From Pleurotus ostreatus/Saccharomyces cerevisiae fusant (Eukaryota > Opisthokonta), in contig JAMQCK010000066.1 in the NCBI GenBank assembly GCA_024196135.1, positions 1 to 64,000 on the forward strand: a DNA stretch of 64,000 bases, given 5' to 3'. The translations under genes and the position numbers were made by a program. Shown piece by piece: positions 21,699 through 33,236 of this stretch (within the stretch, counting starts at the first letter, position 1; every line of letters starts with the position of its first letter). The notes beneath the pieces are model-generated. The model made no database searches, was not told the DNA's origin, and saw only the letters and a list, made by a program, of their open reading frames with translations.

Positions 21699-23334
21699 CT
21701 AATGGATATATACCATTGCCTCCGGAAAACACGAAGGATACCATGAGACGTCCATTCCATACTGCTTCAGCTTGCAAAAAGCAGCGATGTCTGTCCGGTG
21801 CGACACCTCAGGCTGGTCATCGTGCGGGAGTCCGAGCCAAACCAGGTGCAGGGGATAACGCAGGTACCGGCGAGTGCGCAGCATATCGGAGATCATGCCG
21901 TCGGTAGTGGTGCATCCGGCCAATGTGAGGTTTTCCAACCAAGGAAGAAGGGTGGGCACGCCGGTCCACTGACTCGGGAGCATGAAGTAGAAGAGCAGGT
22001 CACCAGCGACTGCTTCTCGCGCGGAGAGATGAAGGCGTCGCAGAGTCGACATCTGCGGAAGGGAAAAAAGATGGACAAGAGCGAGTTCGTCGAGGTTGCC
22101 GGTGTCGATTAGTCTGAAGGACTCCAATCCTCCGGACAAGCGACTGATGAAGTTATACAAAACCGCCGGCGTTGTAACGGGCCACTGGGTATAGAATGTA
22201 CCATCGGGCAAGGAGCGAAGGGGTTGGAGCGACAGCTCTGTGAGCTGCGGCGCATGCAAGAAGTCAAGAACGTTGTCCTGCGCACCGACCCCATCGATGG
22301 CCAGGCGTCGCAACGAATCATGTTGGACGCCCAGATGTTTCGTGGGTGTCAGCCTAGCCATCTTCACCGACAGCTCTCGCAAATACGGTGCAGACACGAG
22401 TATGTTCACGAAGTATACCTGAGCGATGAGGCATCCAGTGAGGTTGACAGTCACCATACGCGACCAGGGCACGTTACAAGGGAAGGTGCGCGAGTCCCAT
22501 TCGAAATGCAGTAGGGCAGGGGAGCAATACAAGCGCGAAATAGCCTGAGCTACATCGGGACGCAAGATTGTCTCTCCCATGCTGAGTGAGAAGCGCTGGA
22601 TCGAGGGGCGTGCATTTATCGCTGCATTGGATAAGCGCGTAGCAGTCTTCTGCCCGATCCCAGAGAGCTCGAGTGTCTGGATTGAGTCGAGATTGTTAAG
22701 AATGACGTCCAGAGAACACGAGCAGCTTTCGACAGGCCTATGGCTCTCTTCCGAGCGCCCGTCCTCGCTATAGCGGATATGCAGTCCCGTCCCTTGGGTA
22801 CGCTTGATGAAGGTGTGCGCTACTCGATAACGGTGCTTCCTTCCGTCGCATGGGCGCAGCATGAAATGCTGCCATAACGCCGGAAGGTCGACAGCAATCT
22901 CGCGCCAGAGATGGCAGACCCGAGCCAAAACGAGTGGCGTGCAGTTGGGATGAATGACGGAAAGGGCCAGATTGCATGCCTCGTCTTCCATGGAGAGCGA
23001 GAAGATTAATGACAGAAGCTCGGCAGGCAACTTGTTGATGAGCGATACCGCCTGGCCCGTCTGGTGGATCATATTTAGAAGAGATTTGATGGTACAGCCT
23101 GAGGGTACGTACCAAGCTCTGTCCTGAGCGCTTCCAGCTCGGATGAGAGAGGGCTTCTCTCCGTGGTTGTTGCGCAAGGCAATCCTCCGGCGGCCCAAAC
23201 TGCGTCACGTTCAATAACCTGATTACAAAGTATACGCAAGCGCCACGTACCACGAGCCCGAGAGCGTTCTGCGGAGGAACGTAGCTCAGAGTAGGGAAGG
23301 CGGGCGGGGAGCGCTGATAGGTGTGTTGGCCCAT
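21699..23334 (-). CDS. F-box protein FBX-5 (shortened tandem copy)
   Basis: 507-residue F-box protein. Minus-strand exons 23334-23251 (28 codons, MGQHTYQRSPPAF, ending NALGLV like FBX-4), 23199-23113 (29 codons) and 23051-21699. An alternative acceptor nine bases upstream also keeps the frame. The F-box core is INKLPAELLSLIF, followed by VCHLWREIAVDLPALWQHF and a CSCSLDVIL motif. Compared with FBX-4, the acidic stretch and the HWRAL linker between exon 2 and the F-box are missing, so the third exon starts only four codons before the F-box. Whether this is a deletion or a shifted acceptor cannot be decided by eye. Confidence 0.8.
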
Positions 23335-23516
23335 GATCTAATAGAACTGCAGTTTTCGAGCGAAGAGATTGGCGGGCAGCGTCGACGTCCAGCGCCGAGT
23401 TGTGTGGGATGCTTGACTTAGAGTGGAGCATGTCGCCTTTTAAGCACCTAGGCGTGAGCTGTATGACTTACTTCTGGTGCGAAGGTCGGGAAGAGCGACG
23501 GCGAAGGACAATAAGT

Positions 23517-23623
23517 CATTGTCTCCATGGATATGTCCGAGTATGAGCAGACAATAAGAGCGGCGAGGACTGGTCTTTGAGCTGCGTTTCCATAGCAAGG
23601 GGGTCACTGCTCTATACAATAAG
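23517..23623 (-). promoter_or_regulatory. FBX-5 promoter motifs
   Basis: Coding-strand CTTATTGTC at 23525-23517 and 23558-23550, and CTTATTGTA at 23623-23615. They lie about 180-290 bp upstream of the start codon, at spacing comparable with the other family members. Confidence 0.5.
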
Positions 23624-23828
23624 CAGACGATTTACGGATGTTCTTCGAAGCCTGCAAGTTTCAGCTGCAGAGATCAGGGCAAGAGCGGCGACATCAACTC
23701 TGCGGTGACGTCGGCGAATGCCGACCGGACCTATCCACGTGGAGACCGCCGAGGCTGCCAGGGAGCCAGGCAATTGCTCAGAAAATTACACGACACGTAG
23801 TTTGCTCGGTATTGTATACACTTGAAAT

Positions 23829-26230
23829 CTATTGCGCATCCTCCTTGGATGCCCCCATCCGCCAAACCTCCACTATACTGCGTCCGTTCCGTTGGCACAG
23901 CACAACCATCGTTTCTCGTGTCCTCGGATCGACCACCACCTTCCATACGACGCGAGCCGGACTGCTCAGCTCGCGCGCATAGGAGTATGCCGGCCCAGAG
24001 ATTGGCGTCGCGGGTACAGGCGTGTGTACCCCACTCGAGCAGCCTGTCGTACGGACTTGAAGAGGTTGCGCGGGTCGTCCTCCGGTAAGGTCTTCAATCA
24101 TCTCTTCCTCCTCGGGATCGCTGAAATCGCCTTGTACGATCCCACAATTTCTAGCATCAGGGGTGCGATCTCCCACACCGAGCGCGCGCCGGACATCCCA
24201 GACCCGGGCGGCGCCGTCCGCGCCACCGGTGAAGATTATGCCCCAGCGCCAGTCGACCTGTAGCGCCGTTATAGACTGGTCGTGCGCGGGGATTCGGGCG
24301 AGGATAGAGGCGGCGCAAGATGGCGTAGAGGCGCCAGACACCGGACGATCCATGCCGGCGAGCGAGAACAACATCACACGTCCTTCAGCGCCTCCCGACG
24401 CAAGGAACAGCGGGTGAATGTCCTCGCTTTTCGGAGGGCTAGGGAATGGCGGGGGCGGAGAAAGTGACAGCTGGCATACGAGGGCCGTGTGTCCCTGAAG
24501 TAGTGCGAGACAGGTTCTAGGCAAAAGAAAGATGATTGAGCAAATCTTGATAAAGTGGAGCGTTTGCCCCTTACCCGTTCTCTGCATCCCATACTCGGAT
24601 CGTCGTATCCGCGCCACCGCTCGCGATGATTCCTCGCGCGCCACAGTATGCAAGAGCGTATATCTGGCTGTGGTGGCCATGGAGCGTTCTCAACGGTGCT
24701 AATGTAGCCACTGCACCACTTGGGGGATGCGCGAGCGGCGCCCAGACCTAAATCATGATCGGTCTCTCGCTCCCGCTCAACGAGTCGTGTACTCACCCTG
24801 ACTACGCCGTCAGCCCCACCGCTGACGCATCGTACGCCCCCTTGGACATCTAGATCAGCGTCGATACAGCGGACAGCACCGGAGTGCCCCGCCAGTACCG
24901 CTCTCGCGCGTCCGACGCGCAAGTCGAAGGTACGTAAAGTACCATCGCGCGAAGCGGTCAGGAGGACGTGTGGCGCGGCGCCGTAGTTCGAGGTGGAATC
25001 AGTCCCAGATCGTGCACGGGTCCCGCATGTACAAGGCAGCATGACGACGGCACGGACTGTCGATGTATGACCGGGAAGCATCCGTATGCAGCGCCTGAAG
25101 GTGTCGGTGAGATACTCAGGCGTGCATTGCTCTCGAAGCAGTGGAAGAGATGCTGAAACTTACCCGCTGCGTATATCCCATATCTTGACTGCTCGGCCGG
25201 TTCCAACGGAGATCACAAGCGGCCCTCCGGCGGCAAATTGTGGTGTACAATGTGTCGTCCTCGAGTCGTGATAGACAGCTCGTTGGTGATATAGCGCTTG
25301 AGCATCTATAGGCGGCGTCGAAGCGCTCGTATTTCGGACGTGCGTGAGGCGAGGTGGAGGTTCATCCTCCTCCTCGTCTTCCACCGTGTCCTCCAGCCAG
25401 TCTCCGCCTCGACTCGAAGGGCCGTCATAGGTCGACGGACTTTGCGGTACTGCCGATGGTCCGGGACCTTCGGAGGCTGCCTTCGCCTCTGCCATGCTGC
25501 CCTCCGCAGGGTCTCCTTTACCATCGATAAGCCAGATTCCCCAGACGCCGTCGGCGCCGTGCCCCGCATGCGCGCCCAAAACCTGAACGACATCTCCAGT
25601 GCGCGTGTCGAAAATGTGAACCCTGCCGTGCTCCGTACCACAGGCGACCAAATTGCTCGACATCGCCACCGAGGTCAGCACGGGAGCCGCCATGGGAGGT
25701 GTCCCAACGGCATGAGTGGTGAGGCTTCGAGGAGACGGTCCATGGGTATATTTGCGTACTGGGTGAAGAGAGCGTCAGCAAGAAAGCAGGCTATGATCAA
25801 ATAGTATGGAGCATTGCAAGAAGTTTCAAGGATTTTCCTACTCACGTATCTCGTACTCGCGCATGAACTCGTCCTTGGACCCCGTGTCAAAGCCGTAGTG
25901 CTCGCTGGCGCGGTACCATACGCCAGGCGCGTGCACGATGTCACGCCAGCGATGGGAGACGCGCTCCATCGCCGCGAGCGTGCGTACATCGTCTACTTGC
26001 TCAGCGATAGCCAGGGCAAGCTCCGCTGGCAACGTGGCCAGCAAATCGCGCCTCGGTGTCTCCTTTCCATGCGCGCAGTAGCATTCGTACTCCTGAGGGC
26101 TGCACCCTAAAAGACCGGCGACATGCGAGTTGAGTGTGCGTAGTTCATCTATAGTCAGCGCTGGGAGCAGCGAGAGAACGTGCTGCAGCTCGGAACGTGT
26201 TGATGCTGCCGTGCCGTTCGGCACAGACAT
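23829..26230 (-). CDS. F-box/WD40 repeat protein
   Basis: 712-residue F-box/WD protein, a likely substrate receptor of an SCF ligase in which the beta-propeller binds phosphorylated targets. Minus-strand exons are 26230-25846, 25758-25164, 25094-24797, 24747-24575 and 24516-23829; the total is divisible by three. The F-box (LLATLPAELALAIAEQ, RVSHRWRDIV) lies near residues 62-100. About seven WD repeats follow, for example CGTEHGRVHIFDTRTG, GTGRAVKIWDIRSG, LTASRDGTLRTFDLR, SGGADTTIRVWDAENG and TGGADGAARVWDVRR. A Glu/Asp-rich loop of about 100 residues is inserted after the first repeat and a second long loop before the last. It cannot be assigned to a named yeast orthologue with confidence. 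Confidence 0.88.
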
Positions 26231-26422
26231 GAGAGAACAAAGACAAGGCCGAATTAGGAAGGTTTGATCTGCGTCCGATATTTGTCCTTATTTATGCATA
26301 TGGACACGCCAATCGTCCGCGTGCAGGATGCCTCCGCGCACGACCGCCCGCAATAGCACAAGAAAATGAACTCAAATTCTTGTTCGTAAGTGATGTCTTT
26401 TGACAATGGTGCACCGAAGCCT

Positions 26423-28237
26423 CTAGAAGCTAAAGCGGAATAGTGGACTTTCACTCCCCATTTCTGCAAACTCGGCAGACCGGCTCTCGTCGATGGATCT
26501 TGCACGACATTCCTCCTCTTTCTTCAAATTCAACCTTCGAAAATTCCACATGGCAAGCAGCGCGCAGATGATCCTATATACACGTCAGGAATTCCGATCG
26601 AAGTGTTCAGTCGTGGCTCCATAATATTGATACTCACGACAATCCTAGCCACCCCATCATGATACCATGGCCGATATAGAAACGCGGCGGAGTCGTGTCT
26701 GTCGTCGATATCATCAGTCATTGCGAGCGCAGCGCTCGCGACGAAGACGGCTCACACACGAATGATGCGCAGATGCCCCCAAGGTTGGCTGCGCCGACAA
26801 TCATAGCGACAACAACCCCTACAGGCAAGCGTAAGGACATTAAGATCCGTAAGTTTGGATGTGTCGGACGTACCCTTCTTTACCTCACCGCCTGCGTTAC
26901 CCATCGCCCACGAGATATTCACTGGTATTGTCGGGTATATGCCAATGGCTAGCAGACACGTCCCAAAATAGCTGGGACCTGGCGCCTTCTGCGAGTAGAG
27001 AATGGTGCATCCGATGAGTCCGACTGACGATCCGCAGATGATGAAAGGGCCGCGTAAACTGATGCGGTCAGAAAGAAGGCCAATGAGGATAGTTCTGCGA
27101 GACGCGATTAGCATGAAAGATCGAAACAGAGGGTATAGGCGCGCACGAGATACATCCTGCAGTAGTATATCGATCATGAGTAGCTGACCTCAGGAGCGAG
27201 TCAGCACACGGTCTATCGCTCACCACATACGAAAGGCGGTATGGTGAGGAGCTGCGCATCCGCTTTTGCAAGGCCCATGTCCTTTATAATTGTTGGTAGA
27301 AACAAGGCAAGGGCATACATTGTGACAACGTTTCTGGGACGCGGGTTCCCTTAGCGCCTCGGGTGGTCCATTTGGAATGGAAACAACGTACCCCATATAG
27401 GCGCCAACCTGCACCCAGCTTTTGTAGTCAAAGAGCGCCTGCCATACGAACTTCATGTCGAAATGAGTCGCAAGTCCCTGGGCGTCTTCAAGAAGGACCT
27501 GCATGTGGCGCGTCCGCTGCATCTTCGTAAGGAAGGTGGCGCTATCTGGGTACTAATCGGGCTCGAAGATTAGCCAAGAAAGGGCCCAAAGCAGGAAGTA
27601 CCCACGTCCGGCATGTACATGAACGCCAGAATGGAGCAGAGCACTGTCGCCATGCCCTCGATTCCGAACTGAGCGAAGAATTGAGTTTCAACTTCGAAAG
27701 CCACACTCTAATACTCACAATCCATTGCCATCCATGCAGTCCGCCGATGCCTTCCATCTTCTCGATACAGAATCTTAGATGTCTTCAGTCAGAATTTTGG
27801 GTGGCATGGGGCCAATGTGCGCACGCTAGTAATCCGCCACAAGCGCCAGCGATCGTCGCGGCAGAGAAGAATATAGCGATCCTCGACGATAGGTCACAGC
27901 GGCGATACCAGATGGAGAGGTAGAACGAGATCTATGACGTTGAGAATCTCAGGGTAGAGGCTCGGCAGCACATGGTGAACCTCTCACCCCCGGGAATAAA
28001 CCTGCTTCCGCAAGACCGAGAAAGACGCGGGCACTGATGGATTGTTGTGAGTGACCGAAGACGGATGTAGCGTAATATAAACGGCACTCACACAATAAGA
28101 TCCTCATAGGTCCTACACAAGCACATGAGCGTCATGATCAAGCCCCATACGACCGTGATGAACGGGACTACGAGAAAAGCCCCATTAGCACAAACCAGAG
28201 ATACAATGGGGCAGTTGCGCACTCCATCTCGACGGAA
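26423..28237 (-). pseudogene. MFS transporter, 3' part (split by the MULE)
   Basis: C-terminal two thirds of an anion:cation-symporter-type (allantoate permease family, DAL5-like) major-facilitator protein. Successive exons encode PFITVVWGLIMTLMCL, ARVFLGLAEAGLFPG, FYLSIWYRRCDLSSRIA, EKMEGIGGLHGWQW, YALALFLPTIIKDMGL, IYPTIPVNISWAMGN and ICALLAMWNFRRLNL, with plausible short introns, and end at a stop codon at 26425-26423. The exon for the motif around VRPSRW is cut at 28229-28237, where the mobile element begins. Because the downstream exons still look intact, the insertion is probably recent. As it stands the gene cannot give a full transporter. Confidence 0.85.
28229..28237. repeat. Left 9-bp target-site duplication
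   Basis: TCTCGACGG immediately precedes the left terminal inverted repeat and is repeated exactly at 32198-32206 after the right one. Nine base pairs is the usual target duplication of Mutator-like elements. Confidence 0.9.
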
Positions 28238-28337
28238 CGTCCATACGTCTCCCCCACCTCTTACTTTCCTTATTTGGCAAGACCGTGGGAACTTGCCGCC
28301 ACATTATACTTATGGGTCCTTGTGTCGACGCGCGGGA
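28238..28337 (+). repeat. Left terminal inverted repeat of the MULE
   Basis: Starts AACGTCCATACGTCTCCCCC. It matches the reverse complement of 32098-32197 with three mismatches that I can count, all in the inner 30 bases. Confidence 0.92.
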
Positions 28338-28656
28338 TCGATTATCAATGTGTATACGAGGGCCAGGGACTGGATACATGCTGATAATCTCTATGATGTA
28401 GTGGAACACCATCTTTGAGTGCTTTATGAGCGTGATGATCCAGTCAGAAGCATAGGGCACTGATCTGTGCGGAAAGGCGACCTCATGGACGCCACATATT
28501 GGACTTGTCGGTTCAAATCTCACTTGAACTCCCAAAATGCGGGCTTGGGACATAACTGCGAGGAACAATGGCTCCGCTGCACTCGCGCTAGGACAAAATA
28601 TACATAAGGCATACATTTCTTCTGGTCGAACTCCCTACAAACACCGCACAGCGTAT

Positions 28657-31600
28657 TTACGTACCCTGGTCGCACGGTCGCGGCCGCGGGCGATAGAACA
28701 TGGCACTACTCGCTTCCTGCCACGTCGAAGGCCGACCGTTCCCCCGAGAGCTCTGCATCTTCTTCTCTTTCTCCAGGCAGTCGCGCGCGAACCGAAAAAA
28801 TGCTGCTCCCTTCCGCTCCACTGTCTCGAGAAACCGCCGGTCACGGAACTGCTTGTTGTACGCGATCCCTTCAGCAATCGCGCGCAGCATGTTGACGATT
28901 TCGTCGCACTCCTCGTCGTACGTGCGCAGTCCAGACGCGTCAAGGGCAACATCCAGCTCGTCGTCAGACAGCTCGTCGAGCTCCAACAAGTCGACATCGC
29001 CTGCCGCTATAGGTTGCGTCCCGATCGCGCGCTGCCGCGGTGTCCCTTCGCCATCACCATTGGAAGAGCCGTCGCTCTCCTCGTCCGGCTCAGCACGAAG
29101 AGGAACCAGATCCTGGTGCTTCCAGAACGGGATATCGCGGCTGCGCTTCGCCTCAAGGAAGAAGATCGCGGGAACACGTTGCACGCGATGGACAAGGTGT
29201 TTGCAGATGAGGAAGCGGCTGCGGATAAAGGCGCGACAACCACAAACCCATTTTATTGGGTCAGGCCGGTAAGCGTCGCTCACAAGGCGCTCATCATTCT
29301 CTTCAATGACCTCCTTCCTTTCCAGCTTCCTCCATTCGCTCTTGAACTTGGCCCGCCACGCGGCCTGCTCGCGAAAACGGCCTATATCGGTAAGTCGATA
29401 GTCCAACATGCGGTAATAGCACGGGCTGAGCTTTGTGACCAGGATCCAGATGAGGAGATCGCAGCGAGGCAGCCGGAAGTGATGAAGGAAGTCGTGCTTA
29501 ATGCGTCGCCAGCTGGTGGTGCAGAGGTAAGCCCCGTGTAGAAGATGCAAAGAAGCGAACTCACTGCGACTCCAGGATCATTGTGGTCTTCAGTACCGGG
29601 ATAGATGGACACGAAGACCGCGCCCATAGCTGCCAACGCGACGGGCGATACCAATTTCCCCACAGGTACGCCCATAGATTTGGCAGATCGTTGTCCTTAC
29701 AGACAGTATATGCTTGCCTGACGGCCCATGCACGTATACCCTCCGCGCTCGGGTGCCAGGGGCCGGGGATGACCGCATGTGCGTTGTGGTGACGTTCCAT
29801 CATATCCACAATAGATTCACGAAGGTCCTTCGGGCAGAAGCTACGTGACGAAGCGCGACCCTCGTCGTCATCACTTCCATCGCTGTGATTCCCTGCCTCT
29901 GCGAGGGACGCGCCGAGGATCTGTGAGGTGGTAGGAATACGGAAGCGAATCTTGAGAGGATCGGGATACTGCGAAGCCGGCGGCTGACTGTTGGTACGTG
30001 GCGCTATGTTCTCCTTGTCTCCGTTTGGCTTGGGCTGATGTGTTGTAGGGCATATAGGTACGCCTGGCGTACTGCCGCTATCACCGGGCTTGCTTGTAGA
30101 AGTAGGCTGCGAAGATTGCTCCTGATCCGAAGGTACACCATGTTCGTCGTGCATGCCCCCTTCGTACTCGGCCTTGTCTGCCTTTCCGCGGGGCAGGAAT
30201 CGCGGGTCAATGAGCTTCGGAAACTCCGAGTAGGCGGTGGCTACATCATATGGCGTCGTGCTCAGTTTTGCACTCGCGAGACGTGTACGGACGGCCCGGC
30301 GAAGGTGCCATAGGCACAGCGCGTGCTTAGCGTCAGGCCAGACTCTTCGCGCCATGGCAATCTCTGCCATGTCCTTGTCGGTGTGGACGAATCGTGCGCT
30401 GATCTGATATTTGTCCCGTACGCAGGTCGACCAAGCAGCAAGCGCTAGAGTTCGTTTGTCTTGCGCGATCGACTCCGCTGTCGATAGCAAGCAGTATGAG
30501 AGGGGGTAGCCAGCGTTGTCGTGCTCGCCCATGATACAATACAGTTCAAGGTGTCGTGCATTCGTTTCGTCTAACTGACTGTCAACGCAATGCTAACCAT
30601 AGAATAGTGAATCGGTACTTACAGGTCGCATCTATGGCCACCTCCTGTATCTCGCCCTGCAGTCGCGCAGCCACACCTGGTACCCCCCAGCAAAGCATCT
30701 CGACACCCGCGGGGACAGCACGAGGAGCGAAGAGATCAACCTCGCCGGACATGTCATGAAGAAGGACTCGGGCAGACTCCAGCTGCGTCTCGCGCCGCTT
30801 CCACAGTGTCTCGCTTAAACGAGCCCATTTTACATAGATCTGCTGCGCTGTGACATGGGGATAGACCTTCCTCACGCGCTCAACAAGCAGCGCGGGAGTC
30901 ACGGCATCCAGCTGCTCGCGAATCATATCTACGGCACCGAGGGGCATATCGACGTCGAAGTAAGGTGTGTGTCGGTGATGATGCTCGAGCTTGACGGTGA
31001 TACGGCAGGAATTCTCGTCGGTGAGGTGGGAGGACGTGATGTTGAGCGCACTCGCGCAAGGGAACCGGTGCATTCCGACGTGCTCGCGATGTTTGACATC
31101 CGGCTTTTGTGAGGGCTTCGATCTCTTGCGACGTTTCTGATCCTGACAGCACCAGAAGCGTATGCGGTGGCCGTTGACCAGCTTCTTGTGGTCACGGACA
31201 CTGAGGGGAAAGGGTAAGTGGCGTCGTTCAGCCTTCAGTCGACCGAAGCTCACGTAAAGCGATAGCCAGTGACCTGCTTGACCTCTTGGTTCGCCATTCC
31301 GGCCCTCTCGCGATGGCTAACCAACGGATCGAACTCCATGAGGTACGAGCCATTGAACGACACGTCGTTGGCCTTAAACGCGGTACGTAGCGCGGCATAG
31401 AGCTCTTCGGCGCTATTATACTTGATCTGACATCTATCAGGAATATGCACCACTATCGACGAAGCTGGCACGCACCGAGACGGTATTGGCAGGAATCCCT
31501 TCGGCCAGAGTATCTGACAGCCCCGACAGGTATCCGTCGTCGATGCCATGCATGTCGACAATAAGGGGAGAGCCGCTTGGGGCAGGAGGAAGGGTGTTGG

Positions 31601-31883
31601 TGCCGTCGCAGTTGCGCTCTAAAGAGGCCTCTGAACGCCTTCTCTTTGCAGGAGGCTGGACTGGTGAGCTGGAGCGACTGCTGGGCTGCGAAGACGTCTT
31701 GTTTCGCTGACGATTCCTTTGCTGATGCGTTTTGTTCCTCTGTCGACACGACGCGCACATTTTGTAGCGGGATCCGACCTCAACGTACTTTCGGCAATGC
31801 TTTCGACTGCAAGTCTGGCCTTCGGGAGCAGTGGGGGTGGCTGGATCGAAGAGTACGACGCGGGGCGTCAGCATCGGGGGCAT
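28657..31883 (-). CDS. MULE transposase with SWIM zinc finger
   Basis: Predicted 1,006-residue DDE transposase that would catalyse cut-and-paste movement of the element. Minus-strand exons 31883-31476, 31426-31254, 31200-30623, 30570-29565 and 29512-28657 sum to 3,021 nt without stop codons. The N-terminus has a Cys-rich knuckle (CSRKHCRKYVEVG, CASCRQRNK). The catalytic core shows VAIDATYETN (Asp at ~384), FVHTDKDMAE (Asp ~451), the MULE motif CLWH at ~472-475 and ILESHWRRIK (Glu ~720). A SWIM finger CxC...CxH has Cys812, Cys814, Cys825 and His827. An acidic region and a short basic tail close the protein. All parts expected of an active enzyme are present. Confidence 0.9.
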
Positions 31884-32097
31884 TGCTGCTCAACGGCGAG
31901 GGCAACCACGATAAGGGGCTGCCTGTCATTGTGGTCTCGGAAGTATTCTGATATTTTCCTACTGATTTGTACACAAAGCTTGTCTATCTGTACAACCCAT
32001 GGTAGTTCCACCATCTTGGCACTTCATTGCATGCCCCCCATAGGAAGAGAAGACAGCAGGTAGGTGCTCTGAGGCAGAACGTGAAGTTGTTGTGCCA

Positions 32098-32197
32098 CCG
32101 CGCGCCGACACAAGGACCTACAAGTATAATGTGGCGGCAAGTTCCCACGGTCTTGCCAAATAAGGAAAGTAAGAGGTGGGGGAGACGTATGGACGTT
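32098..32197 (-). repeat. Right terminal inverted repeat of the MULE
   Basis: Reverse complement of the left repeat with three mismatches. It ends GACGTATGGACGTT next to the target duplication. Confidence 0.92.
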
Positions 32198-32206
32198 TCT
32201 CGACGG
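32198..32206. repeat. Right 9-bp target-site duplication
   Basis: TCTCGACGG, identical to 28229-28237. Confidence 0.9.
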
Positions 32207-32789
32207 GCGGACAAATTTGAGCAGGATGTTCCTGGCGTTGGGTCAGAATTCATAAGAGTGTCCATACGGTCACGACATACGATGGGATCTCTGCTAAAGC
32301 ATACGGCACCTGTTACAAAGTGTTCTCAAGGAGGCGAAGTTCGTAGTTAACATTGACACGCACGAAAAATACCGCGGCAACCTAGACGAGTGGCATTAGC
32401 CATGCACTACTTCCGCTGCCACGACCATGACGTACAAAATTGTACCTCAGGCCATCCAAATGTGCATTCGCGGCCATCCCCGCGATCTTCGCGTTCCCTG
32501 TAGGACCGCGTTCTTAGGACATGATGTCACGTCGATGAGAGCCTTACCAATATTGCCGCGGTCTCTGCAAGAGTAGTTAGCATACAATTTTGAAACCAAT
32601 GATAGCAAAAACGGACAGGAATGACAAACAATACAGCAGCGTTACCAAGGGCAGAATATGCCAGTCGATCTTACGGACGATGCGCTTTCGTTCCGCATTG
32701 TCGAAGTCATTGGTCGAATCGCTATTGATGTTCGCCGAGACCGCCTTGTCGCATTGCGGTGAGTGATTCTCTGTAGTTTCTGCGCTCAT
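32198..32789 (-). pseudogene. MFS transporter, 5' part (split by the MULE)
   Basis: N-terminal exons of the same DAL5-like transporter whose remainder is at 26423-28237. The start at 32789 opens MSAETTENHSPQCDK, followed by the family signature RIVRKIDWHILPLVTLLYCL. Further small exons encode AKIAGMAANAHLDGLRYNF, VPYALAEIP and NILLKFVRPSR, where the element is inserted. The junction after LSFLS does not splice cleanly into DRGNIG: one base seems to be in excess at the donor, a possible second lesion. Confidence 0.8.
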
Positions 32790-33236
32790 GACTGTTGGCG
32801 ATGTGGGGTCGAAAGGGCAGAGAGAGCGGGTCATAAACGCACGAGCTATATATCGTAGGGCCCTCTCAGCCGCCATACTACCGAAGCGAGTAGTTGTACA
32901 GTAGTACGTAGCCTGAAAGCCTCACAAGAGGCGCGGGAGCGCTCCGCACGGTCTCCAAACGTGGTGACGTCCCGCACCTCGTTCTCAGGACCGACACGCG
33001 CGCAAGAAAAGTCCCTTGAAGCTTTTTTTTTCCATTGGATGGTAAAATGGTAGTCTGTTTCTCACCCGATGTCGATTGGACTAACTTGAGAACGGTTAGC
33101 ATACGTACAAAAAGAAAGGAAAAGGATAGAAGGCACTTGCGGAGCGCCAACAGAGCTCTACTACTTCCTCGACCTTCGACGCCGTACCATCAAGCTCCAA
33201 GTTGGCATATTCGCACGCAGTACTCACCATGACATA
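32790..33236. other. Intergenic region between two MFS genes
   Basis: 447 bp upstream of the broken transporter and downstream of MFS-2. It contains an eight-base T run near 33023 and no supported exon. Confidence 0.4.

Larger units (their letters stand above)
28238..32197 (-). mobile_element. Complete Mutator-like element (MULE)
   Basis: 3,960-bp DNA transposon with 100-bp terminal inverted repeats (28238-28337 and 32098-32197), identical 9-bp flanking duplications and one intact transposase gene on the minus strand. The stretches 28338-28656 and 31884-32097 inside the element hold no further gene. It has inserted into the coding exon of an MFS transporter. Confidence 0.93.

Noticed and set aside
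21514..21702. Possible partner-gene relic next to FBX-5
   Set aside because: Its position fits the tail-to-tail pattern, but I see no convincing residue match to partners A or B.
28509..28525. GGTTCAAATCTC, resembling a tRNA B box
   Set aside because: No pairing acceptor stem or A box; it lies inside the MULE.
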